Shown: positions 8,843 through 18,384, counted from the stretch's first letter. The stretch is DNA of 64,000 nucleotides from CAG-390 sp045633005 (GCA_045633005.1 JAZQXT010000047.1:1-64000), one strand, 5' to 3'. A program made the numbers and translations. The notes: generated by a model not told the origin, from the letters alone.

Positions 8843-10015
8843 TTTTATTTTCACAAGCGAGCGCATTCCGTCCGCAAGTGCGCCGACGAGCGCGTCGATA
8901 TCCTCTGCGGTATTTTCGGGGCAGAGGCTTACGCGAATGGTGGAATCCGCCGCCTTATCGTTAAGTCCGAATGCGCGAAGTGCGGGGCTGAGCTTTTTAT
9001 CGTGTGACGAGCAAGCCGAGCCGCTTGAAACGCAGATGCCGCGCGCGGACAAAAAGTTGAGCATAGTTTGGCTCTTGATATTGGGAACGGTAACGCTGAT
9101 GATGTGGTCAACGTGGCGTTCGGGGACGTTCAACGTAACGTCAAGCGCAGAGAGGCGCTCGGTAGCGTATGAATACAAGCCGCGCAGCTTGTCCGCGTTT
9201 GGGACGAGCGCAAGTCTGCCCTCCGTCACCGCCTTGCCAAAGCCTGCGATGCCGACGAGGTTTTCCGTGCCCGAACGCAACCCCTCCTCTTGTCCGCCGC
9301 CGTAGATCACGGGGATGAGAGCGCGGCGCTTTATTACCGTGGGGGATATTATGAGCGCACCGACGCCCTTCGGGCCGTGTATCTTATGCGCGGAAACGCT
9401 TATCATATCTATTCCGCACGATACTCTCGGCAACGCTTGGCGCAAAAAGCCCTGAACCGCATCACAATGTATCAGCGCGTCGGGGCTGACCGCTCTTATT
9501 GCGCGTGCCGCCGCATCGATATCGTAAAGCGCACCCGTTTCGTTATTGACAAGCATAAACGATGCAAGGAAAACGCCCTTCATAGCCTCGTTGCGAAGCT
9601 GTACCATATCGAGCGCACCGCCGCGAGTTGAGATATACACAGCCTCAAAGCCCTCGCGCGTAAGCGCCTCGACGGCTCTTGCAACGGACGGATGCTCCGA
9701 ATCGGTAAGGAGTATGCGCTTTGAGGAAAAATGCTTTTTTGCCCTTGCCGCGCCGAGTATGGCAAGGTTATTTGCCTCGCTTCCCGAAGCGGTAAACACC
9801 GCGCGCCAGCCCTCCGCCTGCCTTACGCCCACCGCCGCGTATATCTGCTCGCGTGCGGTATTGAGGAGTTTGTGGGCTTCGTCGCCCGCCGTATGCAGGG
9901 ACGAGGGATTGCCGTATATCTCCATAGCGGCTATCATCGCCTCCTTGACTCCCACGGAAAGCGCAGTTGTCGCGCTGTTGTCAAGATAAATTCTGTCCTT
10001 TACTTCTATTGCCAT
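8840..10015 (-). CDS. Cysteine desulfurase (NifS/IscS family)
   Basis: This 391-residue PLP enzyme releases sulfur from cysteine as an enzyme-bound persulfide for Fe-S clusters or tRNA thiolation. The PLP lysine is in SAHKIHGPKG (about residue 211). The substrate-binding start YLDNSATT, the HCDAVQ motif and the active-site cysteine loop SSGSACSS (about 331-337) are all present. No IscU or ThiI gene is adjacent, so the sulfur acceptor cannot be read from context; ttcA lies 8.5 kb away. The start is 2 bases after the lipoprotein stop, as the last gene of the murD operon. Confidence 0.93.
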   Translation of the reverse strand: MAIEVKDRIYLDNSATTALSVGVKEAMIAAMEIYGNPSSLHTAGDEAHKLLNTAREQIYAAVGVRQAEGWRAVFTASGSEANNLAILGAARAKKHFSSKRILLTDSEHPSVARAVEALTREGFEAVYISTRGGALDMVQLRNEAMKGVFLASFMLVNNETGALYDIDAAARAIRAVSPDALIHCDAVQGFLRQALPRVSCGIDMISVSAHKIHGPKGVGALIISPTVIKRRALIPVIYGGGQEEGLRSGTENLVGIAGFGKAVTEGRLALVPNADKLRGLYSYATERLSALDVTLNVPERHVDHIISVTVPNIKSQTMLNFLSARGICVSSGSACSSHDKKLSPALRAFGLNDKAADSTIRVSLCPENTAEDIDALVGALADGMRSLVKIK

Positions 10016-10017
10016 AA

Positions 10018-10539
10018 TTATTTGAAGGTAAAGTAGGAAACGATAGCATCAACGTCGCCGAGATGCGAGTCGAAAAGCTCTGCGGTAGACGTATAGGTAA
10101 ATACGTAGAAGATATCCTTATACGCGCTGACTATCTGGCGGTATTTGTAAGCCGCGCCGTTTACGGTAGCCGTGTAATCAAAGCTGAGTGCCGCCGCGCC
10201 GCCAAGCTTTGCCTCGGCAGGGGCAGATACTACCGTAAAATCGTCAAGCAGCTTAGCAAGGGAGTCGGTGGTGTAGCTGACGTACTGCTCCACGCTGAGA
10301 TAGCCCTCAGCGGGAAGCGTGCAGGTAACGCTGACGTTGGAGCGGTCAACGCTTGCGGAATAATACGCCGATGCGATGCCCGACGAGGTATTCGGAGTCC
10401 ACGCCTGAGGCACGAAGAGATAGAAAGCCTCGTTTTCGGAGGCGGCGTTCTGCATTCCCTCGGGAGCACCCGCGTTAGAGCAACCGACAAGGGATACGAG
10501 CATAAGAGCGCACATAAGCGCAACGATTATTTTTTTCAT
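10018..10539 (-). CDS. Lipoprotein with PsbP/Mog1-like domain (tentative)
   Basis: This 173-residue exported protein has a signal peptide ending in the lipobox LVGC, so it should be lipid-anchored on the outer face of the membrane. The mature part has a pattern (FYLFVPQAWTPN ... VSVTCTLP ... YKYRQIVSAYKDIFYVFTYTS) like PsbP-type or DUF1795-type domains; this is a fold guess only. I prefer the ATG at 10539 over the one at 10545 because GAGG is then 8 bases away. It lies between the PLP lyase and the desulfurase. Function unknown. Confidence 0.75.
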   Translation of the reverse strand: MKKIIVALMCALMLVSLVGCSNAGAPEGMQNAASENEAFYLFVPQAWTPNTSSGIASAYYSASVDRSNVSVTCTLPAEGYLSVEQYVSYTTDSLAKLLDDFTVVSAPAEAKLGGAAALSFDYTATVNGAAYKYRQIVSAYKDIFYVFTYTSTAELFDSHLGDVDAIVSYFTFK

Positions 10540-10552
10540 TTTCATTACCTCT

Positions 10553-11794
10553 TTAGTTCATTTTACTGACGTAATCTGCGGCGGTCAGTACGCCGTATTT
10601 TCCGCTTTCATATGTAAGTCCGCCTTGGAAAAAGACGGTGTAAGGCGGGCGGATGGGGCCGTCGGCGGAAAGCTCCACGGATGCGCCCTGAACAAACGCG
10701 CCCGCCGCCATAATGACCTCGTCGGAGTATCCAGGCATTGCCCACGGCTGTGGTTCGACGTAAGCGTCGACGGGCGAGCCTGCCTGTATTCCGCGGCAGA
10801 ACGCGCAAAGCGTGTCCGCGCTGTGCGTAACGACCGTCTGAATTATATCAGCACGGCTCTCGCTCCATTTCGGCTCTGCCAAAAATCCCATTTTCTCGAA
10901 AATATAAGCCGCAAGATGCGCCGTTTTGAGCGCGGCGGCGGTGGTGTGCGGCGCGTAGAAAAGACCGAGGAACATATTTCTGTTCTGTCCGAGCGTTGCG
11001 CCTACCTCACCGCCCGTGCCGACGGTGGTAAGTCTGTAGGACGCAAGCGTCACTGCCCTCTCACTTCCCGCAAGGTATCCACCCGTGAGCGCCATTCCGC
11101 CACCCGGATTTTTGATAAGCGAGCCTACAAGCAGATCCGCCTTCGGCTCGGCGGTGCAGGTAAATTCGCCGTAGCAATTATCCACTACGACGTAAATATT
11201 ATCGCGCACGGCGTGGACGGCGTTATACGTTGCCGTTATTTCTTCGGGGGTGAGGGTGCGGCGGTTCTGATAGCCCTTTGTACGCTGAATAAAGACCACG
11301 CGCACGCTATCGTCCTCGCGGACTCTCTTGCATACGGCATCGACGTCGATAGTGCCGTCGCGCATCTCGATAGCGTCGTATTTTACGCCGAAATCGGCAA
11401 GCGAGCCGTCGCCGTTAGCACCGCCGATTCCGATAACGCCGTCAAGCGTATCGTAGGGCTTGCCCGTGACGGCAAGGAGCGTATCGTTCGGGCGGAGCAG
11501 ACCGAAAAGCGCTGTGGAAAGCGCGTGAGTGCCGTTGACGAAATTATGTCTGACGAGCGCCGCCTCCGTATCAAATACACGCGCCCAAACGCGGTCAAGC
11601 ACCTCCCTGCCCCTATCGTCGTAGCCGTAGCCCGTCGTTCCCGCGAAGCAAGCGTCGCTCACGCGCTCCTCCTTGAACGCCTCCATAACGCGGCAGGTGT
11701 TTTCATACGCCACCTTGTCGATGGCGGCAAAATTCTGTGCAAGTGCCGCCTCTGCCTCGGCGGCAAGCATCATTATATTTTCGGAAAAAGGCAT
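10553..11794 (-). CDS. PLP-dependent lyase, 'aluminium resistance' / methionine gamma-lyase-like family
   Basis: This 413-residue protein belongs to the Cys/Met-metabolism PLP group often annotated as cystathionine beta-lyase family protein involved in aluminium resistance. Supporting features are the N-terminal FAGTTGYGYDDRGRE, VRHNFVNGTHAL, VVDNCYGEF with the PLP-binding Asp, and the lysine loop GSLIKNPGGGMALTGGY. The true substrate of this subgroup is not established. The start overlaps the last 22 bases of murI, so the two are co-transcribed. Confidence 0.88.
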   Translation of the reverse strand: MPFSENIMMLAAEAEAALAQNFAAIDKVAYENTCRVMEAFKEERVSDACFAGTTGYGYDDRGREVLDRVWARVFDTEAALVRHNFVNGTHALSTALFGLLRPNDTLLAVTGKPYDTLDGVIGIGGANGDGSLADFGVKYDAIEMRDGTIDVDAVCKRVREDDSVRVVFIQRTKGYQNRRTLTPEEITATYNAVHAVRDNIYVVVDNCYGEFTCTAEPKADLLVGSLIKNPGGGMALTGGYLAGSERAVTLASYRLTTVGTGGEVGATLGQNRNMFLGLFYAPHTTAAALKTAHLAAYIFEKMGFLAEPKWSESRADIIQTVVTHSADTLCAFCRGIQAGSPVDAYVEPQPWAMPGYSDEVIMAAGAFVQGASVELSADGPIRPPYTVFFQGGLTYESGKYGVLTAADYVSKMN

Positions 11795-12540
11795 TTTGTA
11801 ACTTCCTTAAAAATTTTTTCTATATACGCATCATCTCCGTCGGTGGAAATGAAGCTGATCTTCCCCTCGCCGCTATCCGAAAGAAGCCCCAAGGCTTCAA
11901 GGCGGCGTTTTGCTTGTGCCGCAGTTCCGACTGCACCGTCGAATATCTCGACCTCGCGCCCGACGGCGGCAACTATCTCGTTTTTAACGAACGGGTAGTG
12001 GGTACAGCCGAGAACTACTCCGTCAAAATCTCCGACACCCGACAAAAGCTCGGACAAATAATCGCGCACGTCCTCGCCCCGTTCTATCATTCCCGCAAGG
12101 CGCGGACACGGCACGGGGACAAGCTCGCACGCGCCCGAATTTGCCCTGATAAGCTCTGAAAAGCGTGCGGATTCCACCGTTCGCGGAGTTGCAAGTACAG
12201 CCACTCTGCGACAAGCCGAGCGTGCCGCGGGCTTCACTGCAGGCTCAATGCCGACTATCGGAATGCTCGCATACGTGCGGCGCAGACTGTCTGCCGCCGC
12301 CGCAGTTGCGGTGTTACAGGCTATGACGAGACACTTTATGCCAAGGTCGATAAGCCTTTTGGCATTCTCCTCGGAAAGCCTTAACACCTCGTCGGCGGTG
12401 CGGCTTCCGTACGGCGCATTTTTCCTGTCGCCGAGGTAGATATAATCTTCTCGCGGCATCTGCCTTACAAGCTCGGCAAGCACGGAAAGCCCGCCCACGC
12501 CCGAATCAAACACCCCGATGGGTGCGGAACTTTTTATCAT
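11773..12540 (-). CDS. murI: Glutamate racemase
   Basis: This 255-residue cytosolic enzyme makes D-glutamate for peptidoglycan. Both catalytic cysteines are present: C75 in VIACNTATA and the second in VVLGCTHYPF. The N-terminal GVFDSGVGGLSV and YLGDRKNAPYG motifs are canonical. The ATG overlaps the stop of the M42 gene upstream (ATGA). Its operon also contains murD, which attaches the D-glutamate, giving a direct functional link between first and last parts of the cluster. Confidence 0.96.
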   Translation of the reverse strand: MIKSSAPIGVFDSGVGGLSVLAELVRQMPREDYIYLGDRKNAPYGSRTADEVLRLSEENAKRLIDLGIKCLVIACNTATAAAADSLRRTYASIPIVGIEPAVKPAARSACRRVAVLATPRTVESARFSELIRANSGACELVPVPCPRLAGMIERGEDVRDYLSELLSGVGDFDGVVLGCTHYPFVKNEIVAAVGREVEIFDGAVGTAAQAKRRLEALGLLSDSGEGKISFISTDGDDAYIEKIFKEVTKCLFPKI

Positions 12541-13526
12541 TTAAGTGCCTCGGCGTATGCTACGGCAAGCTCAACGCAAGCCTTAACGTCCCTCATATCT
12601 ACCGTTTCCACGGCGGAGTGGATATACCTTGTGGGTATGGACAGCGCACCCGCGGCGCATCCCGCGCCCGCAAGCTGTAAGGACGAGGTATCCGTGCCGC
12701 CGTAGGTCAGTATCTCGCTTTGGTGGTTGATTTTTTTATCGTTTGCTATGGTGTGAAGCTCGTTAACAAGGTCGTCGTCGCAGATAACGGACATATCCTT
12801 TACCTTTATCGCAACGCCGCCGCCAAGCTTTACAGCCATTGGCTTTGCGCCTGGAGTATCGCCCGTTCCCGTAACGTCAAACGCTATTGCAACGTCGGGA
12901 GCTATGGCAAAGGCGGCGGGCTTTGCTCCACGGCATCCAACCTCCTCCTGAACGGAGAAAACGAAATAAATATCGCACTCGTTATTCTTTATGCGCTTTG
13001 CCGTCTCGACCATAATGGCACAACCGAGTCTGTCGTCAAGCGGTCTGCCGCTTATGCGGTTCGCAGAAAGCTTCGTCGTGTGATGAACAAGCGAAAAGCA
13101 ATCACCCACGCTGACGCGGCGTGCCGCCTCGCCGTGCGTGGACGCGCCGATATCAACGTAAAAGCGGTCGGCGGTGAGTGCATCAGCCTTCGTTCCGCTG
13201 TCGGGAACGAGGACTCCGCGCGTGCCGTTTTCGAAAACGACCTCGCTATACGCCGCGGCAACGAAATTTATACCGCCGATGGGAGCAAGACGGAGCATTC
13301 CGTTATCCTCGATATAGGTAACGATAAAGCCTATCTCGTCGCTGTGCGCGCAGAAAAGAAGCTTCTTTGCGCCGCTTCCCTTTTTGACGGCTATAAGGTT
13401 TCCGAGTGCGTCGGTATAGCATTCGTCAACGAAGGGAGCTATCTCCTTTTTAATAAGCGCGCTTACCTTTTTTTCTCTGCCCGAAACGCCCGAGCAGCAA
13501 ACTATATTTTTAATAAGGCTATACAT
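12537..13526 (-). CDS. M42 family metallo-aminopeptidase (third of three)
   Basis: This 329-residue protein belongs to the PepA/FrvX (M42) dinuclear metal aminopeptidases. Metal and catalytic motifs are visible: CAHSDEIGF, PLDDRLGCA, VQEEVGCRGA and the C-terminal RYIHSAVE. The ATG at 13526 has GGAGGA 5 bases upstream. A longer frame from 13559 would overlap the preceding M42 gene. It differs clearly in sequence from its two neighbours, so this is an old duplication. It probably trims peptides in the cytoplasm. Confidence 0.92.
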   Translation of the reverse strand: MYSLIKNIVCCSGVSGREKKVSALIKKEIAPFVDECYTDALGNLIAVKKGSGAKKLLFCAHSDEIGFIVTYIEDNGMLRLAPIGGINFVAAAYSEVVFENGTRGVLVPDSGTKADALTADRFYVDIGASTHGEAARRVSVGDCFSLVHHTTKLSANRISGRPLDDRLGCAIMVETAKRIKNNECDIYFVFSVQEEVGCRGAKPAAFAIAPDVAIAFDVTGTGDTPGAKPMAVKLGGGVAIKVKDMSVICDDDLVNELHTIANDKKINHQSEILTYGGTDTSSLQLAGAGCAAGALSIPTRYIHSAVETVDMRDVKACVELAVAYAEALK

Positions 13527-13540
13527 TTTTTCCTCCAGAC

Positions 13541-14611
13541 TCAAAAGCCGTATTCGCAAAGGAATGCGTATATCAGCTCTTTTATGGCTTCGTAATCGTC
13601 GATCGATGCGACGCAGGATGCGGAGTGCAGATATCTCGTTGCGGCGGATACCGCTACGGTGCGCACGCCCGTGCCCGATTTGTGAATATGCGCGGCATCG
13701 TTGCCGCCCGAAACGTATTTTTTGACCTGCGCTGAAATCGCGCGGCGCTTTGCTATATCAAGCATTCCGTCAACAAGCTCGCGGTCGTAGATGGTCGAGC
13801 GGTCAACGAGGGATATAACGCCTCCGCCGCCGACCTTGGCAACGCGGGAGTTGGGCTTTACGTCGGGCAGGTCTGCAATTGCCGTGGATTCAAGCACAAC
13901 GGCATAGTCGGGGCGCACTCTTTGCGCCGCGACCTGTGCGCCCGATCGTCCTATCTCCTCACGCACGGTAAATGCGCAAACGAGGTCAAACGGGAGCTTT
14001 TTGCCCTCGTCCTTGAGTCTGCGAAGAAGCTCTATCATCACGGCACAGCCGAGTCTGTCGTCTATCGCCTTGCCCTTTATAAAGCCCTCGTTCTCGCCAA
14101 AGCGCACGAAATCCGAGTCGAACACGCCGTAGTCGCCAAGCGCAAGATATTTTTCGGCATCGGTGCGAGAGGTCGCGCCGATATCGATATACATATCGTT
14201 TATCTTGGTCGCCTTTTTGCGCTCCTCGGCACTTTGATGGTGTATCGCCTTCGACGCTATAACGCCGCCGACGTCACCGTTCTCGCCGCGGAATATCACG
14301 CGTCTGCCGCAAAGCACGCGCGGGTCGATGCCGCCGACGGCGGCAAAGCGGATATAACCCGATTCCTCGATATATTTTACCATAAAGCCGACCTCGTCGG
14401 TATGCGCGGAGAGCATTACGGTGGGGAGTCCCTCTCCCTCGCCGTTCACCCGTGCGTAGAGGTTTCCGACCTTGTCACGCGTGAGCGTTGCCACGCCCGA
14501 AAGCTGACGTGCTATCTCGTCGGCAACCGCTTCCTCACTGCCCGACGGACCGAATTCAAGGCAGAGCCTTTCCAAAAGCTCAATACCGTAAAGAATTTTA
14601 TTTTCAGTCAT
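13541..14611 (-). CDS. M42 family metallo-aminopeptidase (second of three)
   Basis: This 356-residue peptidase has the M42 motif set SAHTDEVGF, AIDDRLGCA, VREEIGRSGA and a late RYLHSASC. Its start overlaps the first M42 gene by 8 bases, and its stop lies 14 bases before the next. M42 enzymes form large dodecameric shells that remove N-terminal residues, including acidic residues in glutamyl aminopeptidases. The specificity of this copy cannot be read from the sequence. Confidence 0.92.
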   Translation of the reverse strand: MTENKILYGIELLERLCLEFGPSGSEEAVADEIARQLSGVATLTRDKVGNLYARVNGEGEGLPTVMLSAHTDEVGFMVKYIEESGYIRFAAVGGIDPRVLCGRRVIFRGENGDVGGVIASKAIHHQSAEERKKATKINDMYIDIGATSRTDAEKYLALGDYGVFDSDFVRFGENEGFIKGKAIDDRLGCAVMIELLRRLKDEGKKLPFDLVCAFTVREEIGRSGAQVAAQRVRPDYAVVLESTAIADLPDVKPNSRVAKVGGGGVISLVDRSTIYDRELVDGMLDIAKRRAISAQVKKYVSGGNDAAHIHKSGTGVRTVAVSAATRYLHSASCVASIDDYEAIKELIYAFLCEYGF

Positions 14612-15680
14612 TTTCGCTCATCTCCTTTACTGCCTTTTCAACCTCGGGTGAGGTTATAAAAAGCTTAATGAGCTTGCAAAGTGCCTCGGCATCGTCAAGG
14701 GAGATGACCTCGGTGCAGGTGTGCATACTCTTAAGGGGCAGACCTACGTCAACCGTAGGAATACCGCGGCCGACAAGACCTATTACGTTTGTGTTAGTTC
14801 CCGTACCCGACGGCGCGACCGTGCGCTGTGTGGGAACGCCGTTTCCCTTGGCGGCACTCTCGATGATGCGCGTAAGCCTTCTGTCCGTAAGAGGAGAAAA
14901 CGCTATCGAAGGTCCTGCGCCGACCTTTACGGTCTCGCTGTCCTTGGTGTCGGGCGTTCTGCCGAGGTCAACGTCGGCAACGAGAGCGCAATCGGGTTCG
15001 GTGGCAAAAGCGCCCGTAGCCGCGCCGCTCATATAGCTTCCCGACTCCTCAAAGTTTGAAAATTGCAGATACACGTCGCCCCACAGCTCGTCCGCGGGGG
15101 TCTGTGCGAGTGCAAGCACCGCAATAGCTCCGCAAGCCTTATCATCAAAGCCCTTGCCCGCGATAAAGCCGTTTTTAAGCTCGGAATACTTCGGCATAAA
15201 GCCCACGGGAGTTCCGATGCTGACGTGCTTTTGAAGCTCCTCCTTGGAGTAGCCCGTGTCAATGAGAAGCTCGTCAATGGGAACGAGCTTGTCGGCATCC
15301 CCCGCACGCTGAAGGTGGGGCGGAGTTGAGCCGACCACGCCGTATATCTTCTTTTTATCGCGGCAGTACACGACTACCTCGCTTGCCTGAAGTATCCTCG
15401 TGTCAAGTCCGCCGACGTTGGTGACGGTAAGAAAGCCGCCGTCCTTAATACCCGTGACGATCATTCCTATCTCGTCGAAATGGGTATCAATGAGTATCTT
15501 TTTGGCGTTTTCCTTGCCGCAACGGCGGATGAAGGTGTAGTTTTTCAACGGAGAGACGATCGTTTCGTCAAAATATCCGCCGATAAGCTCCATAAGCTCC
15601 TCCTCGCTGTAGGTCGTGTGTCCCGACACGGACATAAGCCCCGCAAGCGAGAATATCATATCCTTAAGCTCGTTTTTCAT
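14604..15680 (-). CDS. M42 family metallo-aminopeptidase (first of three)
   Basis: This 358-residue member is the most divergent of the three. It has IDTHFDEIGM where the others have AHTDEVGF, then GFDDKACGA, NFEESGSYMSG and SMHTCTEV. The metal ligands (His and Asp of THFDE, Asp of DDK, Glu-Glu and the late His) appear conserved. It follows murD with a 4-base overlap and starts 5 bases after AGGAGAAG. Confidence 0.9.
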   Translation of the reverse strand: MKNELKDMIFSLAGLMSVSGHTTYSEEELMELIGGYFDETIVSPLKNYTFIRRCGKENAKKILIDTHFDEIGMIVTGIKDGGFLTVTNVGGLDTRILQASEVVVYCRDKKKIYGVVGSTPPHLQRAGDADKLVPIDELLIDTGYSKEELQKHVSIGTPVGFMPKYSELKNGFIAGKGFDDKACGAIAVLALAQTPADELWGDVYLQFSNFEESGSYMSGAATGAFATEPDCALVADVDLGRTPDTKDSETVKVGAGPSIAFSPLTDRRLTRIIESAAKGNGVPTQRTVAPSGTGTNTNVIGLVGRGIPTVDVGLPLKSMHTCTEVISLDDAEALCKLIKLFITSPEVEKAVKEMSEND

Positions 15681-17134
15681 TTCTTCTCCTGAAAATCAAG
15701 AACTATTTTCTTAAAATAATTTCCGCGCTCCTCAAAATTCGAAAAGCGGTCAAAGCTCGTGCAAGCGGGAGAAAGCAACACCGCGCTTCCCTTTTCCGCT
15801 ACGCCGCGAGCCGCGCTGACAGCCGCCGCGAAATCTTCCTCAAATATCACGTGGAGCGCGTCCTCCTCGCCCGCTTCGGCGCGGCGGCGCTCTATCGCCT
15901 CGGCTATCTGCGGTGCGGCTTCGCCCGTAAGCACCACGGCGCTCGCACGCTCTATCAGAGCATCGGCAAGCGGCTCAAACGGAACGTGCTTATCCCTGCC
16001 GCCGCAAATGACTACGGGGCGGCAATCAAATGTGGAGAGAGCCGCCACACTTCGCGACGGGCTTGAATCAATAGAGCTGTTGTAGTACTTTACGCCGTCA
16101 AGCTCCCTGACGAATTCAAGTCTGTGCGCAACGCCCGAAAAATCGCGTGCTACCTCACGTATGACCTCTACGGGAACGTAGCCCCAAGTGAGTGCCACGG
16201 CGGTCATATAATTTTCTACGTTGTGTATTCCCGGTATTTTAATTTCCGATGCGTGAAGGATCAAAGTTTCATTCTCGCCGTCGGAATATATCACGTCGTC
16301 GCCGCGCAAAAAGATCGCGGCGCTGTTTTCTCTGCCGCCCGTAAGCTCGGCGTATTCCGCGCCCGCCTCGGTGCAATGAGCCGAGAAAAATATAACTCTG
16401 CCCGAAAAACGCTCGGCGGCGGCACGGGAAAGCTCGTTTTTGCCGTTCAGCACCAAAAGCTCGGTGCTATCGCCAAAAACGTTGTATTTCGCAAGCGTGT
16501 ACTCCTGCATATCCTTGTGCCAATTAAGGTGGTTCGGCGTGATATTCGTTATCGCCGCGCGCATAGCGCTTGAGCGCATAGTCTGAAGCTGAAAGCTTGA
16601 AAGCTCAAGCACGGCGGCATCCTCGCCCGTCATTTCGGGCGCAAGCGACAAAAGCGGAGTGCCGATGTTTCCGCCAACGTACGCGCGTTTTACGCTCGGC
16701 GCGTGCGACATAAGCAGGTGTGTAAGCGTGGTCGTGGTAGTCTTGCCGTCGCTACCCGTTATAGCAAATATTTTCGCCTCGGTCGATGCGCAGAACCACT
16801 CCATTTCAGAGGTCAGTAGCGCACCGCGGCGCACCGCCTCGCAAAGCTCGCCCGCGTCGGGGCGAATACCCGGTGAGCGAAAAATGACCGTATCGCTCAT
16901 ATCATCGGTCAAAAATCCCACCGTGGGGTCTGCATCGCACGCGAAACCTACTCCCATTTTTATAAGAGACGCCGCATCGTCGCCAAGCGCCGCAAGGCTT
17001 TTGGCGTCGCGCACGCTAAGGCGCGCGCCCATCCCCGACAGCAAGCGTGCAAGCGGGCGGTTTGACACGCCAAAGCCGAGTATCACGGCTCTGCCGCGTT
17101 CAATGCATTCCTCTATCCTTTTGGTGTCTTTCAT
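15677..17134 (-). CDS. murD: UDP-N-acetylmuramoyl-L-alanine--D-glutamate ligase
   Basis: This 485-residue cytoplasmic ligase adds D-glutamate to UDP-MurNAc-L-Ala. The N-terminal FGVSNRPLA region binds the substrate. The ATP loop reads GSDGKTTTT, a variant of the usual GTNGKTT. NITPNHLNWHKDMQEY, YNSSIDSSPS and CGGRDKHVPF match the Mur ligase central and C-terminal domains. It is the first gene of the operon, with AAGGAG upstream of the ATG. The same operon encodes MurI, the source of its D-glutamate. Confidence 0.96.
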   Translation of the reverse strand: MKDTKRIEECIERGRAVILGFGVSNRPLARLLSGMGARLSVRDAKSLAALGDDAASLIKMGVGFACDADPTVGFLTDDMSDTVIFRSPGIRPDAGELCEAVRRGALLTSEMEWFCASTEAKIFAITGSDGKTTTTTLTHLLMSHAPSVKRAYVGGNIGTPLLSLAPEMTGEDAAVLELSSFQLQTMRSSAMRAAITNITPNHLNWHKDMQEYTLAKYNVFGDSTELLVLNGKNELSRAAAERFSGRVIFFSAHCTEAGAEYAELTGGRENSAAIFLRGDDVIYSDGENETLILHASEIKIPGIHNVENYMTAVALTWGYVPVEVIREVARDFSGVAHRLEFVRELDGVKYYNSSIDSSPSRSVAALSTFDCRPVVICGGRDKHVPFEPLADALIERASAVVLTGEAAPQIAEAIERRRAEAGEEDALHVIFEEDFAAAVSAARGVAEKGSAVLLSPACTSFDRFSNFEERGNYFKKIVLDFQEKK

Positions 17135-17168
17135 AAGAACACTCCTTAAAGCAATAATGTATCACTAT

Positions 17169-17197
17169 ATTATATATTATATTTTATCTTAACGCAA
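17169..17197 (-). promoter_or_regulatory. Promoter of the murD operon
   Basis: On the minus strand TTGCGT (17197-17192) and TATAAT (17174-17169) are 17 bases apart. The -10 lies about 35 bases before the murD start. Confidence 0.65.
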
Positions 17198-17261
17198 TAG
17201 TTTTATTAAAAAATCGCCGCAAAAACGCTTTTTGGCGCGGTATTTTCCGAAATTTGGAGTA

Positions 17262-17290
17262 TTCACAGCGCGGTGCTTTCATGATATAAT
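17262..17290 (+). promoter_or_regulatory. Promoter of the SH3b/C39 protein gene
   Basis: TTCACA (17262-17267), a 17-base spacer and TATAAT (17285-17290). A leader of about 120 bases follows before the ATG at 17421. I see no riboswitch or hairpin in it. Confidence 0.65.
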
Positions 17291-17420
17291 ATATGTGCAT
17301 ATATGCGAAAGGAGCGTGATAATAAAGCAAAAAATCCCCAAAATAACCCCGAAGGCATACGGCTTTTTGCATTTCTCTTGATTTTTGCCAGCCTTCAAAG
17401 TGACAAGAAAGGATGTTGCA

Positions 17421-18380
17421 ATGAAAAAATTTATTGGTTTTATTTTATCGGCTATAATGCTTACGTCAATTTTTATCCCTGCGGCAAGTGCCGCAAGCGC
17501 AACCTCGCGCGTCGGCAGGGTATCCACGTCGAGCGGCGGACTGAACGTAAGGAGCGCAAGCTCCACGGGCGCATCCGTCCTCGCCTCCGTACCGCAAGGA
17601 AGCTATCTTACGCTTATGTGGCAAAGCGGCTCTTGGTGGTACGTTGAGTACGCGGACGGCAAATACGGCTATTGCTACGGCGACTACATAAGTCCCGTGA
17701 CGAGCGTACCGAAAACGGTATCGCTATCGTGGGGCGTACTTAACGTGCGAAGCGGCGCGGGAACGTCATACGCGCGCATAGACCAGCTCCAAAACGGCGA
17801 CGTGGTGCTTCAGCTATCCACGGCAAACGGCTGGAGCAAGGTAGTCTACGACGGCGTAAAAACGGGATACGTAAGCTCACAATATCTAAAAACTGCGCAA
17901 AGCTATCCCGCAGTTTCGCTGTCCGTCCCCTCATACAATCAGGGCGACAAGCGCTGGGCGAGCGTAAAGCTTGGCTCGTCGGGAAAGACTATGGCGAAAA
18001 TAGGCTGTGCCACGACGGGACTTGCAATGACGGAGTCCTACCGCACGGGTACGACTATAACGCCCGCGACGATGGCAAAGCGCTTGAAATATACGTCTAC
18101 GGGAAGCCTGTATTGGCCCGAAAACTACGTTGCGGTGACGAGCAAAACGGATTACTTAAAAAAGATATACGAGCTTTTACGCGCGGGCAAGCCCGTTCTT
18201 ATCGGAGCAAAGACCGCCTCGGGCTCACAGCACTGGGTGGTAGTTGACGGCTACAAGGGTGGCTCGACGCTTACGGCATCGGGCTTTACCGTAAACGACC
18301 CCGCAAGCGCGTCGCGCTCGACACTCCAAGAGTTGTTTGACACGCACCCGTACTTTTACAAATATTTCTATTACAAATAA
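17421..18380 (+). CDS. Secreted protein with two SH3b domains and a C39-like peptidase domain
   Basis: This 319-residue protein has a signal peptide cut near ASAASA (about residue 25). Two bacterial SH3 domains follow (about 35-95 and 105-165, each with GGLNVRSASS/GVLNVRSGAG and a GYCYGDYI/GYVSSQYL end). The C-terminal domain has the papain-like C39 pattern: Cys in KIGCATTGLAM, His in SQHWVVVDGY and Asp in TVNDPA. It probably acts on cell wall or secreted peptides, with the SH3b parts binding the wall. The ATG at 17421 follows AAGAAAGGATG; a longer frame from 17385 lacks a site. Confidence 0.88.
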   Translation: MKKFIGFILSAIMLTSIFIPAASAASATSRVGRVSTSSGGLNVRSASSTGASVLASVPQGSYLTLMWQSGSWWYVEYADGKYGYCYGDYISPVTSVPKTVSLSWGVLNVRSGAGTSYARIDQLQNGDVVLQLSTANGWSKVVYDGVKTGYVSSQYLKTAQSYPAVSLSVPSYNQGDKRWASVKLGSSGKTMAKIGCATTGLAMTESYRTGTTITPATMAKRLKYTSTGSLYWPENYVAVTSKTDYLKKIYELLRAGKPVLIGAKTASGSQHWVVVDGYKGGSTLTASGFTVNDPASASRSTLQELFDTHPYFYKYFYYK

Positions 18381-18384
18381 TAAA

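Noticed and set aside
10625..11998. Plus-strand frame of 457 codons over the PLP lyase gene
   Set aside because: It is antisense to a recognised gene, and its composition is typical of shadow frames in GC-rich DNA.
12720..13595. Plus-strand frame of 291 codons over the M42 gene
   Set aside because: It is the antisense shadow of a well-supported peptidase gene, with no ribosome site.
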